Below, piece by piece: positions 28,437-40,400 of a DNA stretch of 64,000 bases (position 1 is the stretch's first letter; every line of letters begins with the position of its first letter). Below the pieces are notes generated by a model. That model was not told the DNA's origin and searched no databases. It was given only the letters and a program-made list of their open reading frames with translations. This DNA comes from Trichuris trichiura (taxonomy: Eukaryota; Nematoda; Enoplea; Trichinellida; Trichuridae), in contig JBAJFE010000004.1 in the NCBI GenBank assembly GCA_037903355.1, positions 4,634,001 to 4,698,000 of the forward strand, written 5' to 3'. A program made the translations under genes and the position numbers.

Positions 28437-31400
28437 ATGACGTCTGCAGATGTTTTCTTGGAACAGCTATGTTCAAAATCGCAGGACGACAGTGTTCGAG
28501 CAGCCAACGATTTGTTTTGGTAAGTCGTTATTAAAGCGTAAGATATTTTAGGGCCGAGAGCGGGAAGCTTCACTTGTGTATGAACACAATTGTCTTCCGC
28601 GTAAAACCGTGTATGCATTATTTAAATTAATAGCCTTTTGGGACCCTAAGCGAACCTGTGGATAAGGAATAGTTTGTCAGTTGCAGTTTAGTGATATTTC
28701 GTATAAGCAACTTGAATGGGACAAGCAGTTCTGTGGGGACTGGAAATTCGTATAACGTGGTAAACTTGTCCTTTTCGTAGATGTTTACGAAATTTGTCCC
28801 ATTTCGCTTAAAAATGAAAACTGCAAGTCGTTGTATGCCAGTGGTGATGTAGCTGCGACGGGAAAATGATCGTTAAGATTCTTTATCAGCAACATAAGAT
28901 ATATCCTTAAAAGCACCAACACCTACGGTACGGATGACAATTATCAGAACGAAGATGAAACAAAACCGAGCACGAAAAACGGAACAAGAGAATAGAATAC
29001 CGTAAGGTAGAAAACGATTCGCAGGGCAGTCAATGCTTTAGCGCAGTCATTCCCAACGGGGGCCCTGGAGGAGTCCAAGGGGATCCTGAATGCTAATTGG
29101 GGCCCTTGGGGGTCCCCGGTTGTGAAAATGAGAATACCAGCCTGGATTTTGGATCCATATTCAAACGCCAACGAAGCAGAGACATTTTTGCAAGAAGAGC
29201 TGATTGACTTGCAAGCCAATGAAGAACTGAAGCCTAAGTTTAAGAGTGGCTACAGTCATTTCTGGTTGCAGCATCAAATTGCGACACTTTACGCTGAATT
29301 ATGGAATATCGTTAAAAAGTACCTCGTGCCGTTTCCTTCTTCTTATTTGGTTGAACGTGGGTTCAGTGCCGCAACAGATCTTTTGGTTAAAAAAAGAAAC
29401 AGGCTACAAATAGCGCAGCGTGGAGACTTAAGATTGCTGCTAACGAATATTGAACCTGACGTGGAAAAATTGATATTAGGGCACCAGCTTCAGCCATCAC
29501 ACTGATTTGCCAACATGGCCAACTTTTCCTACTTGTTAAAGTCAAATAGTAAACTTGAATGCAATAATAGGGAGTTCGGAAAACCGACGTCCAGCATGAT
29601 CAACGCATAATACTGTTGTTGTTAACAAGGCGACAAGCACAACAAAAAACGGACGTAGAATTTGACCGCGTGCGGCAAAAGCGCGTTGAAGTTTCTAACA
29701 AACCATTTTCATACCCTGCGACTGAAAAGTTAAGTGCCAGTTAGTCACAAAAGAAAAAGAGCGGTTTACTCCCATTGTAAATAAGAGAACGCAGCAGTAC
29801 CCAAACGATCAGGGCTTTCACAACCCAACTGGATCCGTCGTCAGCTATAGGACACAAGCCCTGGGCGAAAGGGACCACTTATCTAGTTTCATCGTTAGCG
29901 ACAGGCCTTGTACCCTGTTCCTGACGACGGAACCAGTTGAGTTCCGAAAGATCCTATCGTTTGTATGCTCTTACCTTCTTTGACTTACAACGGGAATAAA
30001 CGACTCTTTTTTCTTATGATAAAACTGCTAGACCGTATAAAGACGTTCCATTTTCATGTGAGGTAGGTAGTCTTTGCAAATCTTGACTACAAATCCAATA
30101 AATCTTAATAGGAAACTTTTGTCACAGAAACTCATTTTCAAGACGAAAGTTTGGCAGCTGAGCGTGGAAGAAGTTTCGACCAATTCCGTATGAATAAGGA
30201 ACTTTTTTAGCCTACCTTCATTCACTCGGCAAAGAAGAGCAGTTACAGGTCGTCTGAAATACTTAGACCACGCGACTGAAAAACACTGCACACGTGTCAG
30301 GAATTAGATTTAGATTCGTTACTGCCTTTTCCACATGGCACAGACCAGTGCAAAAATCGAACTCTTAAATTGAAGAGTTTTAAAATGCAGATCAAAAGTT
30401 CGTTGTTAACGCCGGTTTTCACCAGATCGAAAAGACAACAGCAAATTCATTGTTGAAATCTTCGCTAAACTGCGTGTCAGAGGTACTCTAATAAACGCGG
30501 AAGAACCTAAGGCGAGAAAAGAGAAGAGCAGAACCACGCAAGAACCGGAGGGGGCCCTAAGGAGATGTGCGTCTCGAAAGGGGGCCCTGGCGCAGAAAAG
30601 GTTGGGAATCACTGCTTTAGCGACAGCCTGCTAGGGTGTGGCGTCTGCATCTAATTTTTGTGAAGATTTTTTCGCAGCTGCAACAGATAGGTTGCGTGAA
30701 ATTCGAAAGCTCCATTCGTCGAAATAAAGCATATGCTGTTTTAATGGATAAAAGTTGGTTATATGTGAATGAATGGGAAATTTATTTGTTAATGATTATT
30801 TTCTGAAAAAGTAAATTCCTTGGGCGACATAGTATTCGTCATAAAGTTTACATTCTATCTACCTTTGAATTCGAAAATCGACTTTAACAGTTAATCTATC
30901 GGTTGAATGGTTCAAAAGAGTGTTCAACTCGGTTGTGTAAAGCTTTATGAAAGGGTGCAGTGTTAGGTTCAAAGGGTTCATCTTTCTAACAGTTGTATCC
31001 TCACAGAGGTTGCACCATGTCACATCTCATTATATTATTCAAATTGTTGTAGTCAGTCCGCATTTCTTTTCTGTAGTTGGAATTCAGGTACAAAATTTAA
31101 AGTCAGCCAGCACATCCATTTTTCATGTCATTAGATGTAAAACACTGTAGCGTTATTTCAGCTTTAGAGAACTTCCTAAAATGGGCAATAAAATGGTTTT
31201 CAAATTAGTCGCTCAGTGGGTACCGTAGTTAGAATTGAAATCAAGTTTCGTTAATTTAGATATAACTGCAGTCAACCTGAACTATGGTCACTGTTGAGTT
31301 TAGGTTTAAGCTTAGGCTGCTTACAGTGCCTGGATCCACGAAGCTTGGCTTTTGTTCCACCTACACTACTAAGCGTTTAGTAAAAAAGGCACACAAAAGT

Positions 31401-34400
31401 AAATAAATAAATTATACATTAAAGCTGAATATCCTGGTGGAAAGACGCTACAAATGAGCTGAAGTATTATAGGGTTTTGTATGATGGTACGCGAAGGTAA
31501 CGTTGGAGTGAAGGAACAAGAAATCACAGGTCCTTTGCGTTCGCCTTATTTTACTTTACTTGCCCCATTAATGTTTCTCTTTAATTTCATTTTATCAGTT
31601 TTAATTTTGTCTATATATATATATATAGACAAAATTAAAACTGATAAAATGAAATATATATATATATGGACAAAATTAAAACTGATAAAATGAAATATAT
31701 ATATAGTGTATGGTCTTCTACGGCTTTTCCCGTTTATTTGTTGTGTTTGTATCCGTAAATTAGACGAAACAGCTGCTCTACCAGCGGATGGATGAGCCGT
31801 TATTAAGAAAAATTGTACAGATATCAATGCACTCAACTTTTTAATTTCAGAGCTTTCGGAACGCTCTAGTTCCGTCAGTGAGATGGAGGAGAGAGTGTTT
31901 TTCTCCGAACGGTGTTATATAGGCTCACGTAACAATAGGAATGGGGGGCGAGGTCAGCGCGGCGGAGAGCAACACTTGGTTTTACTAATCAGTGGGTCCC
32001 AAGCCGAGCTAACCTCTTGTCCTTTGTCACGGTTGATGGTATGGTTATGGCGAATGTAAAGAGCCTCCTCTCCGTATAACCATACCATCAATCATATATA
32101 TATATATATATACTTGAACACTGGGTGCTTCGTAACTGTTTGTCAGTTTCTGTTTTGTCAGATTTTATTTTGTTTTTATCTATTCCGTCTTTTATTTTAT
32201 TTATGCTAGTTTATTTAGGTGTTATTTTTATTCTAACCGACTTCGTTTTGGCTCGTAGGTGGTCTAAAGTTGTTTTTCTATTAAAAGAAGGTTTTTTAAA
32301 GTTTGAATCTGCCTTTCTCCTATTCAAACTGGCCGTTTCATTATGGTTTCAACTGTTCGCCACCATTTTGCGCGATTACCCCTGAAAGCTCCGCTCAATA
32401 AAAGATTGAAAAACCAGACGGCCTCGTTTCCATATGCGTAATGGAAATGTATTGTTATGGGTTGATGTTGTTGTTTTTTTGGTGCGTTTTGGCCGACATC
32501 ATCATTTACGCCTTTTAAAATTCAGGTACATCAATTGCGAGCTCAAAGACATGCCAGCAGACGTAGCGCAGACTTTTTTGGAAAAGTTCGACTGCGCTCT
32601 GCCGGAGCTTTTGTCCAGCAGCGAACCGGAAGAAAAAACGGCTGCTATTTTTGCCATCGGTTTGCCGCGCTCCTTTCTCTTTTCCAATTGAACACTTTTG
32701 TTCCAGTTTGCTTGATGCAAAGCGATCAGAGCGTTTCCAGCATTCGCGTTAGCCGTTTTACCCACTATTTGCGTAAAATGTTGCCAATGTCCGATTTGAG
32801 TTTGGTCGAATTGGCCATAAGGGCTGGCGCCAATTTAGCCCTTTCCTCCAGCGGCACGTACGCAAGTGAATATGTCGAGTTCGAAATCAAACGCGCCCTG
32901 GAATGGCTTTCGGAAGCCAATTTGGACAAGAACGAAGCAAAGCGATTCTCGGCGGTTCGTTACTTATCAAGTGACGCAAAAGAGAAAAACTAAATTAAAA
33001 AGTTTATTTTTTAGGCTGTAGTACTTAAAGAGCTCGCCTGTATAGCTCCAACCTTTTTCTTTCAGCATATGCCTCACTTTTTCGATTGTATATTCGAAGT
33101 TTTGAAAGACCCAAAGGTTTGATCATATTGTACATGTTGAAATGCAGCTATGGTATTTTAAGATTTCAATACGCGAACGAGCCATAGAGGCGTTGCGTGC
33201 TGCTTTAGTTGTTGCTTCGCAAAGAGAGATCAAAGTCGAGCAAAAGACGATGTGGTATAAGGTAAGCACTTGTACTGTTTTTTTCGCTTTTCATAGTTTC
33301 CCTTTTAAGCTTTGCTACGACCAGGCTGTGGAATGCTTCACCGATGCGCGTTCCGCCTACTCAGCCGTCAGAGAGGATCGTGTTAACAGCGCTCTACTAA
33401 TCATCAATGAACTATTGAGGAATGCAAATTCAGCTTGGGAGGTGTGACTTCGTATTTCCAATTAATCTTTATTTGATTATTTTTTTCAGAAAACTGTCCA
33501 AAGCGTCGAACAGATGAATACGGAACGCTTTTCCATTGTTGTTGATGTATTTTCAAAATGATCCGTCAGATGAGTGCGGTATTCAGACAAGAATTTCTAG
33601 GAACGCAATTCCGCTTCTTCAAGAAAGCAGATAACCCTAACAGATCAGGACAACATCATATCAAGGTTGGTTTCGCCCGGATACGTTGGAATGTTCGAAA
33701 GTCGTACTTGCCGGAAGCAGTTGACTGCTTGCTACGAAGAGGTAGGTGCTCATGCTGAAAGCTTTAATGAAGCCACAAAAGTTGTGCCCTTTAGATGTGC
33801 AGTCACGTTTCCCGATGTCGGAACGTTAAAACGCCTGCCAACATTCAGATTCTCCTTAAAGCTACAACGCGGTTAGCTGCCTTCGATCCGGAACGATTTT
33901 TGACCTTGTAAGTCGCAAGATTCGACTTGAACTAACTTTTTTCTCATATCTGCACTGCATCGTCCAGAAACTTTGCGGAATCTGTTAGCTTTGTACTCAG
34001 CGGCATTAGTCGAGAGAAGCAGCGTTCAGAAAGCCTACTTGCCACTGGGCTGCTATTCTTGGCAATGAAAAAGCATATGGAGCCGTATGTTCCTAAGGTG
34101 TTCGACCTGCTCAAGCAGCAACTGCCGACCAAGGAGAGTTCAAAGTAAGCTACCATCCTTTGAGTTGTCTAAGAGCATTTCAAGAGCTTGAATGGAGGTG
34201 AACCATTCTAGGCGATAATAGAATATAGAGTTCATTTTTATGAATCACATAATCTGATAATTTTTAAATGTGAAAACGTATACTCTTTATAAAATGCCTT
34301 ATCTTCATGTTCTATTTCTACAGTATTACATAGAAATATGAGTTATTCAAATTAGGCGACCATTATGCATTGCCGCGTTATGTAAAACTGCATATTTCGG

Positions 34401-37400
34401 CATTAAATCGATGATGTCCGGTTGTATCAACCGATGTAAAGTAATCTGTCGTACGACAGCTTCACTAGCTGCCGTTACATAAAGGTTTTACATTTTTATT
34501 TTGTGTGGAGATAAAGAAAGTTATCCGCGTAGTTTCTCCAACCATTTTTATTGAGCGGAACTTTTAGAGTTAATTAGCGTCCCGGGAATAGTCCTATTCC
34601 ACCCGTGGTCACGAAAAGTTGCGATTAGTAGAAATAGACGGTTTAAAAAATGGAAGACAAGCGTAGAGGGACAAACAAAGTGATCCTAGACCACCTACAA
34701 GTTTAGTCATTCTCTTCTCCCTTTTTCTCCCATATTTATCTATATATCAATTTTTCAACCATCCCTTCCCGCCTTCCATCAATCCGTCTTCGTTACTTTT
34801 CTTTTTCGGATCTTATCTGTTATGCACCGCACTGTCATACTGTAACTTTGCCGGCCATACTGTTCTGCCCAACCCTAAGCCTAAGCCAAAACGTAAGGCT
34901 TGGATTTTGGCTTAGGCTTAGGTAAGGTCAGAACAGGATAGCCGGCATGTTTGCCAGTAAGGGTAGAACAGGATGAACCCACTTTTAACAGAAAGGAACC
35001 TGCATTTCAAAGACCGTATAATTGTCAAGGCCGCTTTTTGTGAGTATACATTAGTTTGTGTTTTAATTTCGCTTTTTATTTTTCCTAGTTAGTTTCTCCT
35101 TACATTTGCCTTATCTTTCTTTTATTTACGACTTTCATTTTTCTATTTTAATTGTATCCTCTATGTGTTTTTGTTTATGTTACTTCGTCATTGTTTTTTA
35201 TATTTATTTCATTGCCATGTTTACATCTAATTAATACATTTTTTGTCTGCTTTGCTTTACTTTCGCTGTCGAATTTATTGCACTTTTGGTCTATAATGAT
35301 TCCGGTTTAACTTGTAGATGATACGAAGCTACCTTCTTTTAAAAGAAGGTTTTCAGTATTTAAATTTTAAGTTACCCGTTCATTGCCAGTTTGTTGCACC
35401 GGGTAACGGGGCGCCTATCCAACCCCGGAAGCTCTACTCAATAAAAAAGAGTGCAAATTCTGAACGAGTAGTTTTCTGTGTATATATAATGGAAATTATT
35501 GAAAGTCTGTTACAAGATTAAAGTTGAAATATTTTTCCTTCTCCGATGCAGTCTCTAGTTTCCACCTTAACATCTTTAACTTATCTGCTTAGGTCCTATA
35601 TACGCAGTTTAATTAGCACTGCAATTGTTTAGATATTCGTATAAATTCATTAGTCCATTCTTAATCTCTTTGCTAACTATTACGAAGTATATGCAGGAAG
35701 CGCGCTGCAACGGTGGATCCATCGTTGTTTACATGCGTTGCGTTGATTGTTCGCGCCTTCGGTTCGTCCGTGCACGATCACGTCAAGAATATATTGGACG
35801 CGATGCTTGTTACGGGCCTAAGGTAGTTCGTACGGTCTAAAATGAGCATATGCAAATTTAACTTTTCGTAGCTCAACGTTGTCCTTTGCCTTGTACGAAA
35901 TATGCGTCCATATGGAGTCGTTGAAGAAGGCGGTTCACCGTGGCCTGCTTGAGCAGCTATACCAAATTTTGCTTCACCAGCAAATGCCAGCCAGTATTAC
36001 GGTGTTGCAGCAAGTTCATTTCCCCCAACAGCCAGTTAGCGCTTCGAATGTACAATTGGTTACGTTGGCTCTAAAAATTCTGGGCACATTTCCATTCCAA
36101 AGGTGCTCCCTGGAGGCGTTCTTACGTTATATACCTCAGGCATACGAATAGCTTAATTAATATTGGGTCGCATAGTTGTAATACGTTCTTTTATTTTGCA
36201 GGGATATCTTGGCAGCGAGTTCTACGATGTTCGCTTGGAGGCTGTTCGCTGTTTATGCCGCATACTAGTATCTTTCGTCGAGTCGCTACACCCCGCAAAA
36301 GATGTTGTCCACAACTACGGTTTACTTCGATTGGTTCATGACGTAATTATGGAGATTTTAACTGTCGCCGTAACAGATTTTGGTAACGGGAGGTGGCTTC
36401 AAAAATTTATTTAAAAATTTCGTTTTCCATTTAGACGATCGGATAAGACAAATAACGTTTAATTTGCTGGTGGAAAGCGAGCCTTTTCACTGCCATTTGG
36501 CTCAAGCTGACGTTCTACAGTTAGTTGTTATGGGTCTTCAGGATCGAAGATACGAAATTCGAGAAGCCGTTGTTATTCTACTTGGAAACATGTGCGACAT
36601 CAACCCGGCCTACGTAGTGCCTACGCTAAGGCGCGTTTTATTGCAAGTAAAATTCTTTTACATCATACAGGCATGCATCCTTCTCTATTACACCCGTTGC
36701 GGTCATAGGTTTTCGACGAAATGAATCACAGCGGCCTAAGCCGTAATGAGGAGCAGAGCGCTCGGCTGTTCGCTCAGTTGGTCAGTAGTGCCCCAAAATT
36801 TATGAAGCCCTACACCCAAACCGCTTTTGAAGTAAGCGACTTCTTAGAATGATTTTTAAAAAATGTTTCTTATTCTCCCCTGTGAGATTTTCACTGCTCA
36901 AATGCTTGAATCTTGAGACGTTAGTAATTTGCATAATTTGAACTTTCACTTTCTTTAGATACTAATTCCAAAATTGCAAAATGTACGCACTCAGGGCGAT
37001 GTGATTGTCAGCTTTCTGCGCGCCATTGGAGAACTTGCGGGCGTAAGCATTGCTCTTTTCTTAAAGATGACGTTTCCTTTTGATTTTTCTGGTTTCTTAT
37101 TTCAAACTCCTAAAGGTTGAATATACGCTTTTTGTTACCATTTTAGGTTATGGAATTGGAACTGCAAAATTACCTTTCCATTCTGCTACCTGCGTTGATG
37201 CAGTTCACCCAGGATGCTTCGTCATCTGGAAAGCGAAGGGTTAGTATGTCTATATTTTACTCGCAGAATTTACCACAGCCTGTTTGTTCAATTATGAAAG
37301 ATGTGAACATGCTTCCATAGTGTTTTACTTATGAAAATTATAATGTTTTGTATGCGGAAGATGCAAATATTCATAAATGCCACTGGCAACTCACACCTGA

Positions 37401-40400
37401 AAGATAAGGACTAATGGGCGTGACCAGGCAGCCGTTGGCATTAATTTACTACTCCGTTCTAGAAGAGCAGCGAGTCTGCCAATACTTAAGTGAAGTTGAC
37501 ACCGACGGAGCGGTAGGCTTAAGTTACCATTTCGAAACCGCGCTTTTTCTACAGTAGGGGGTTTATGATCTTCAAGGTAACATGCGCGGCTCATCTATTT
37601 TAATAGCGGGCTTGGTGGCCAGCTATAAACTCAGTGGCAGTTAAAATCCCGATAGGTCGAAATTCCGAATGGGTTAAAAACACACTGTAAAGTTTGAATT
37701 TGTGGCAGTTGTGCATTGGCATATTCTTGATAAGGAATGTACTTAAGTAGAAGCCTCATTATACTGGTTTTGTTTTCTCAATCACGAACTTCAGTATAAT
37801 GACGCCTTTACTCAAATGCATTCCTTGTCTGGAAGATGCCGGTGCAGAACTGCCACACTTTACAGTGCATTTTTGACCTATTCGACATTTCGAATTATTC
37901 GGGATTTTGACTCTGACCGATATAAACTATTCTTATGTAACTTTGTCGTGCAGTAACCGACGTTTTCACGCTATTGTAGCTACGTTTCTTACTTTTCATC
38001 TATTATATGTCATACTCGAAACTATCAGTGATAATATACGTTAATTAATGAATGCGTTCATTACTTTAAGTTTTGCCTAAAGTACACTTTTTCGATACGA
38101 AACCGCTACAAAATCCCGACAATGTCAATCCCGAAAGACAAAAGTCCAAAGTTTGGCAACCGTTTTGGGTTACTTTTAGGTTAGCCTAAATCTAGACGTG
38201 TCGACTGTGCATATACACTCACCTTTGTTTTCTAATTTTGCTTAGGCTTAGGCTGCATGCATCAACTGTATGGAGCAGCAGATAACAGTGAATTTTGGCG
38301 ATTCAGACTTCGACGGTATCTATGCGTTAGGCGCTTCTAGTTAAGTTCAAGAAACCTTTTCTAAACGGACCAATGCTTTCGCTGCTGCCTCATAGTCACA
38401 GCGCTAGATGAACACGTTGGGAAAAATATTCTAATGTCCATATCTGAATAACAGAATTCAGTGTACTCCGTTCTTCCAACGTCGACCGTTCGTCCCAAAT
38501 TCAAGTACAAGTAGCGAACTTAAAATTTTTAAAATCCACCATGCGCGGCGACCATTTCCGCTTATGATGTCCAAATTTATATTTCAAGTCTTTATTTTAA
38601 CACACTTTTTTCAGTGTTGAAGTGTTTACCCGTTGTTTGCCTCTTCGCGTTAATGTAGCCGTCATAGAGGCAGTAGAGTCACGTGATGTACCTAATCGCT
38701 GAAGCAGGTTCACATTTGTGTCGGATATATGCGCGGTTAATAGAAGTATATTGCCAACGTCTTTAAAGCAGTGCCTTACGCAAGGTCACATTTTGTTAAC
38801 GCTTGATAGCTGTATGCTTCTCTGTTAAGGCTGCTCTATGGGCTTTGAGCCAAGTGATCAAGAATGCTGGCTTTCTAATGGAACCCGCGAAGGAATATCC
38901 AGACCTGCTGGGAATGCTGCTGCGATTGTTGAAGACGGAACAAAGCCATGAGATAAGGCGCGAAGTAAAGTCTTTATTGTCTTTTTCATTTGCTGTGCGT
39001 ATAGTTTGCCGCCTTAAAAGGTCATTCGCCTTGTCGGTTTAATCGGTGCGCTGGATCCATACAAGGAAAGGCAATATTCTTGCCAAAATAGCGGCGCATC
39101 AAACAGCACCGGTTTGGCCCTATCTTTGCCAGAGCAAAAGGGAATCGCCGATCGTCGACAAGGCACGAGCTGTGTGATTGATTGCTCGTAAACATCCTGA
39201 TTTCTATTTATGCTTTAGAAATTATCCAATGGTTTCATTGGGAACGCTGTTCGCTTGACGAATTCTTTCCCACATTGGCAATAGTCAACCTTATATCCAT
39301 CCTTGCTGATCCATCGCTCAGTCAGCATCATCATACTGTCGTTAACGCGCTCGTCTTCATTTTTTATTCTTTGAACGTCAAGTGCGACAGCTATATGGAC
39401 CAAGTAGTGCCCCATTTGACGAATCTGATTCGTTCAGCCGATCCTACAATGCGGGAGGTGTGCTCTGTCCAAAGCGTCCCTCCACTGTCTATTCAAAAGG
39501 TCTATGGTTTTTCTAGTTCTTATTCCAACAGTTTGGCTATCTGGTGTCCGTGGTGAAGCACCATATCAAGCCGTACCTATCGGAAGTATTCGACTTGATC
39601 AGGGTAAAAAACGTGTTCCTTGGAAAGAACATCCGTACGACATACTGTTTAGGAATTTTGGACCCCGCAAACCCCAATGCGGCTCACTATCATAATGTTG
39701 TTAGAGCAGTTAGCCTCAGCGCTCGGCTCGCAGTTCAAACCTTATGTTACAAGTTTGATGCCGTCAATGTTGCGCGTATTTTTGCACGACACAAGCGAAG
39801 GACGTGCCGTAACGGCAAAGCTTCTGGACGCCCTTAAAGTGACCAGCTGCGCTCTGGAAGATCACTTCCATATGCTTATTCCTTCCGTCTTAAAAGTAGC
39901 TGAACAAAGGGGCGTCCCTTTAAATGTTCGCAGGTTCGTTCATTAAATTAGCATACGCGGAATATTTCAAATAGCGGGAAGTGCAGGTAAAATTTTTTAT
40001 ATTACTCTGCGTACGGTAGAGTCAATTGCTTGTTATTATTGTTATTAGCGCCTATGGTAATGTGTTATATGTTTAATCAAAGAAGTTGCTCTCAGGTTGT
40101 TCCTTTCTTTTTTATTTTAGATCCGCAATTGAAACTATTGACGTTTTCGGTGAATCATCGTCGTTGACGACCTTCGCTTCCCGTATAATTCATACGTTAG
40201 TTGTTGCCATGGACTCCAGCAGGGAACTCCACTCATGCGCGATGGACCTTGTCTGCACCCTTCTTATACATATGGGTCGTGACTTCTTGCCTTTCCGTCG
40301 GGTGATTGATCATACGGTAGCTCGTAACCACATTTACTATCCTCGATACAACGCCCTTCTTGTCAAAGTAACCGAGGTAAACTTGCCTTTCTTATGAAGA

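Larger units (their letters stand above)
29044..30614. mobile_element. hAT element in TOR intron 1, with 8-bp TSD
   Basis: Terminal inverted repeats are CAGTCATTCCCAAC (left, from 29044) and the inverse of CAGTGATTCCCAAC (right, ending 30614). The element is flanked by a perfect 8-bp direct repeat CTTTAGCG at 29036-29043 and 30615-30622, the hallmark of hAT insertion. GGGGGCCCT-rich subterminal sequence follows both ends. Length is 1,571 bp. It carries only the C-terminal part of a transposase near its left end, so it is non-autonomous and rearranged. Confidence 0.93.

Noticed and set aside
31481..31836. Open frames with repeated IYIDKIKTD on both strands
   Set aside because: They are readings of the palindrome and its duplicated arm.
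34877..38256. TTAGGC repeats resembling nematode telomeres (near 34910, 38245 and also 31305)
   Set aside because: Only one to two units at each place, and one lies within an inverted repeat arm. Too short to call interstitial telomere.
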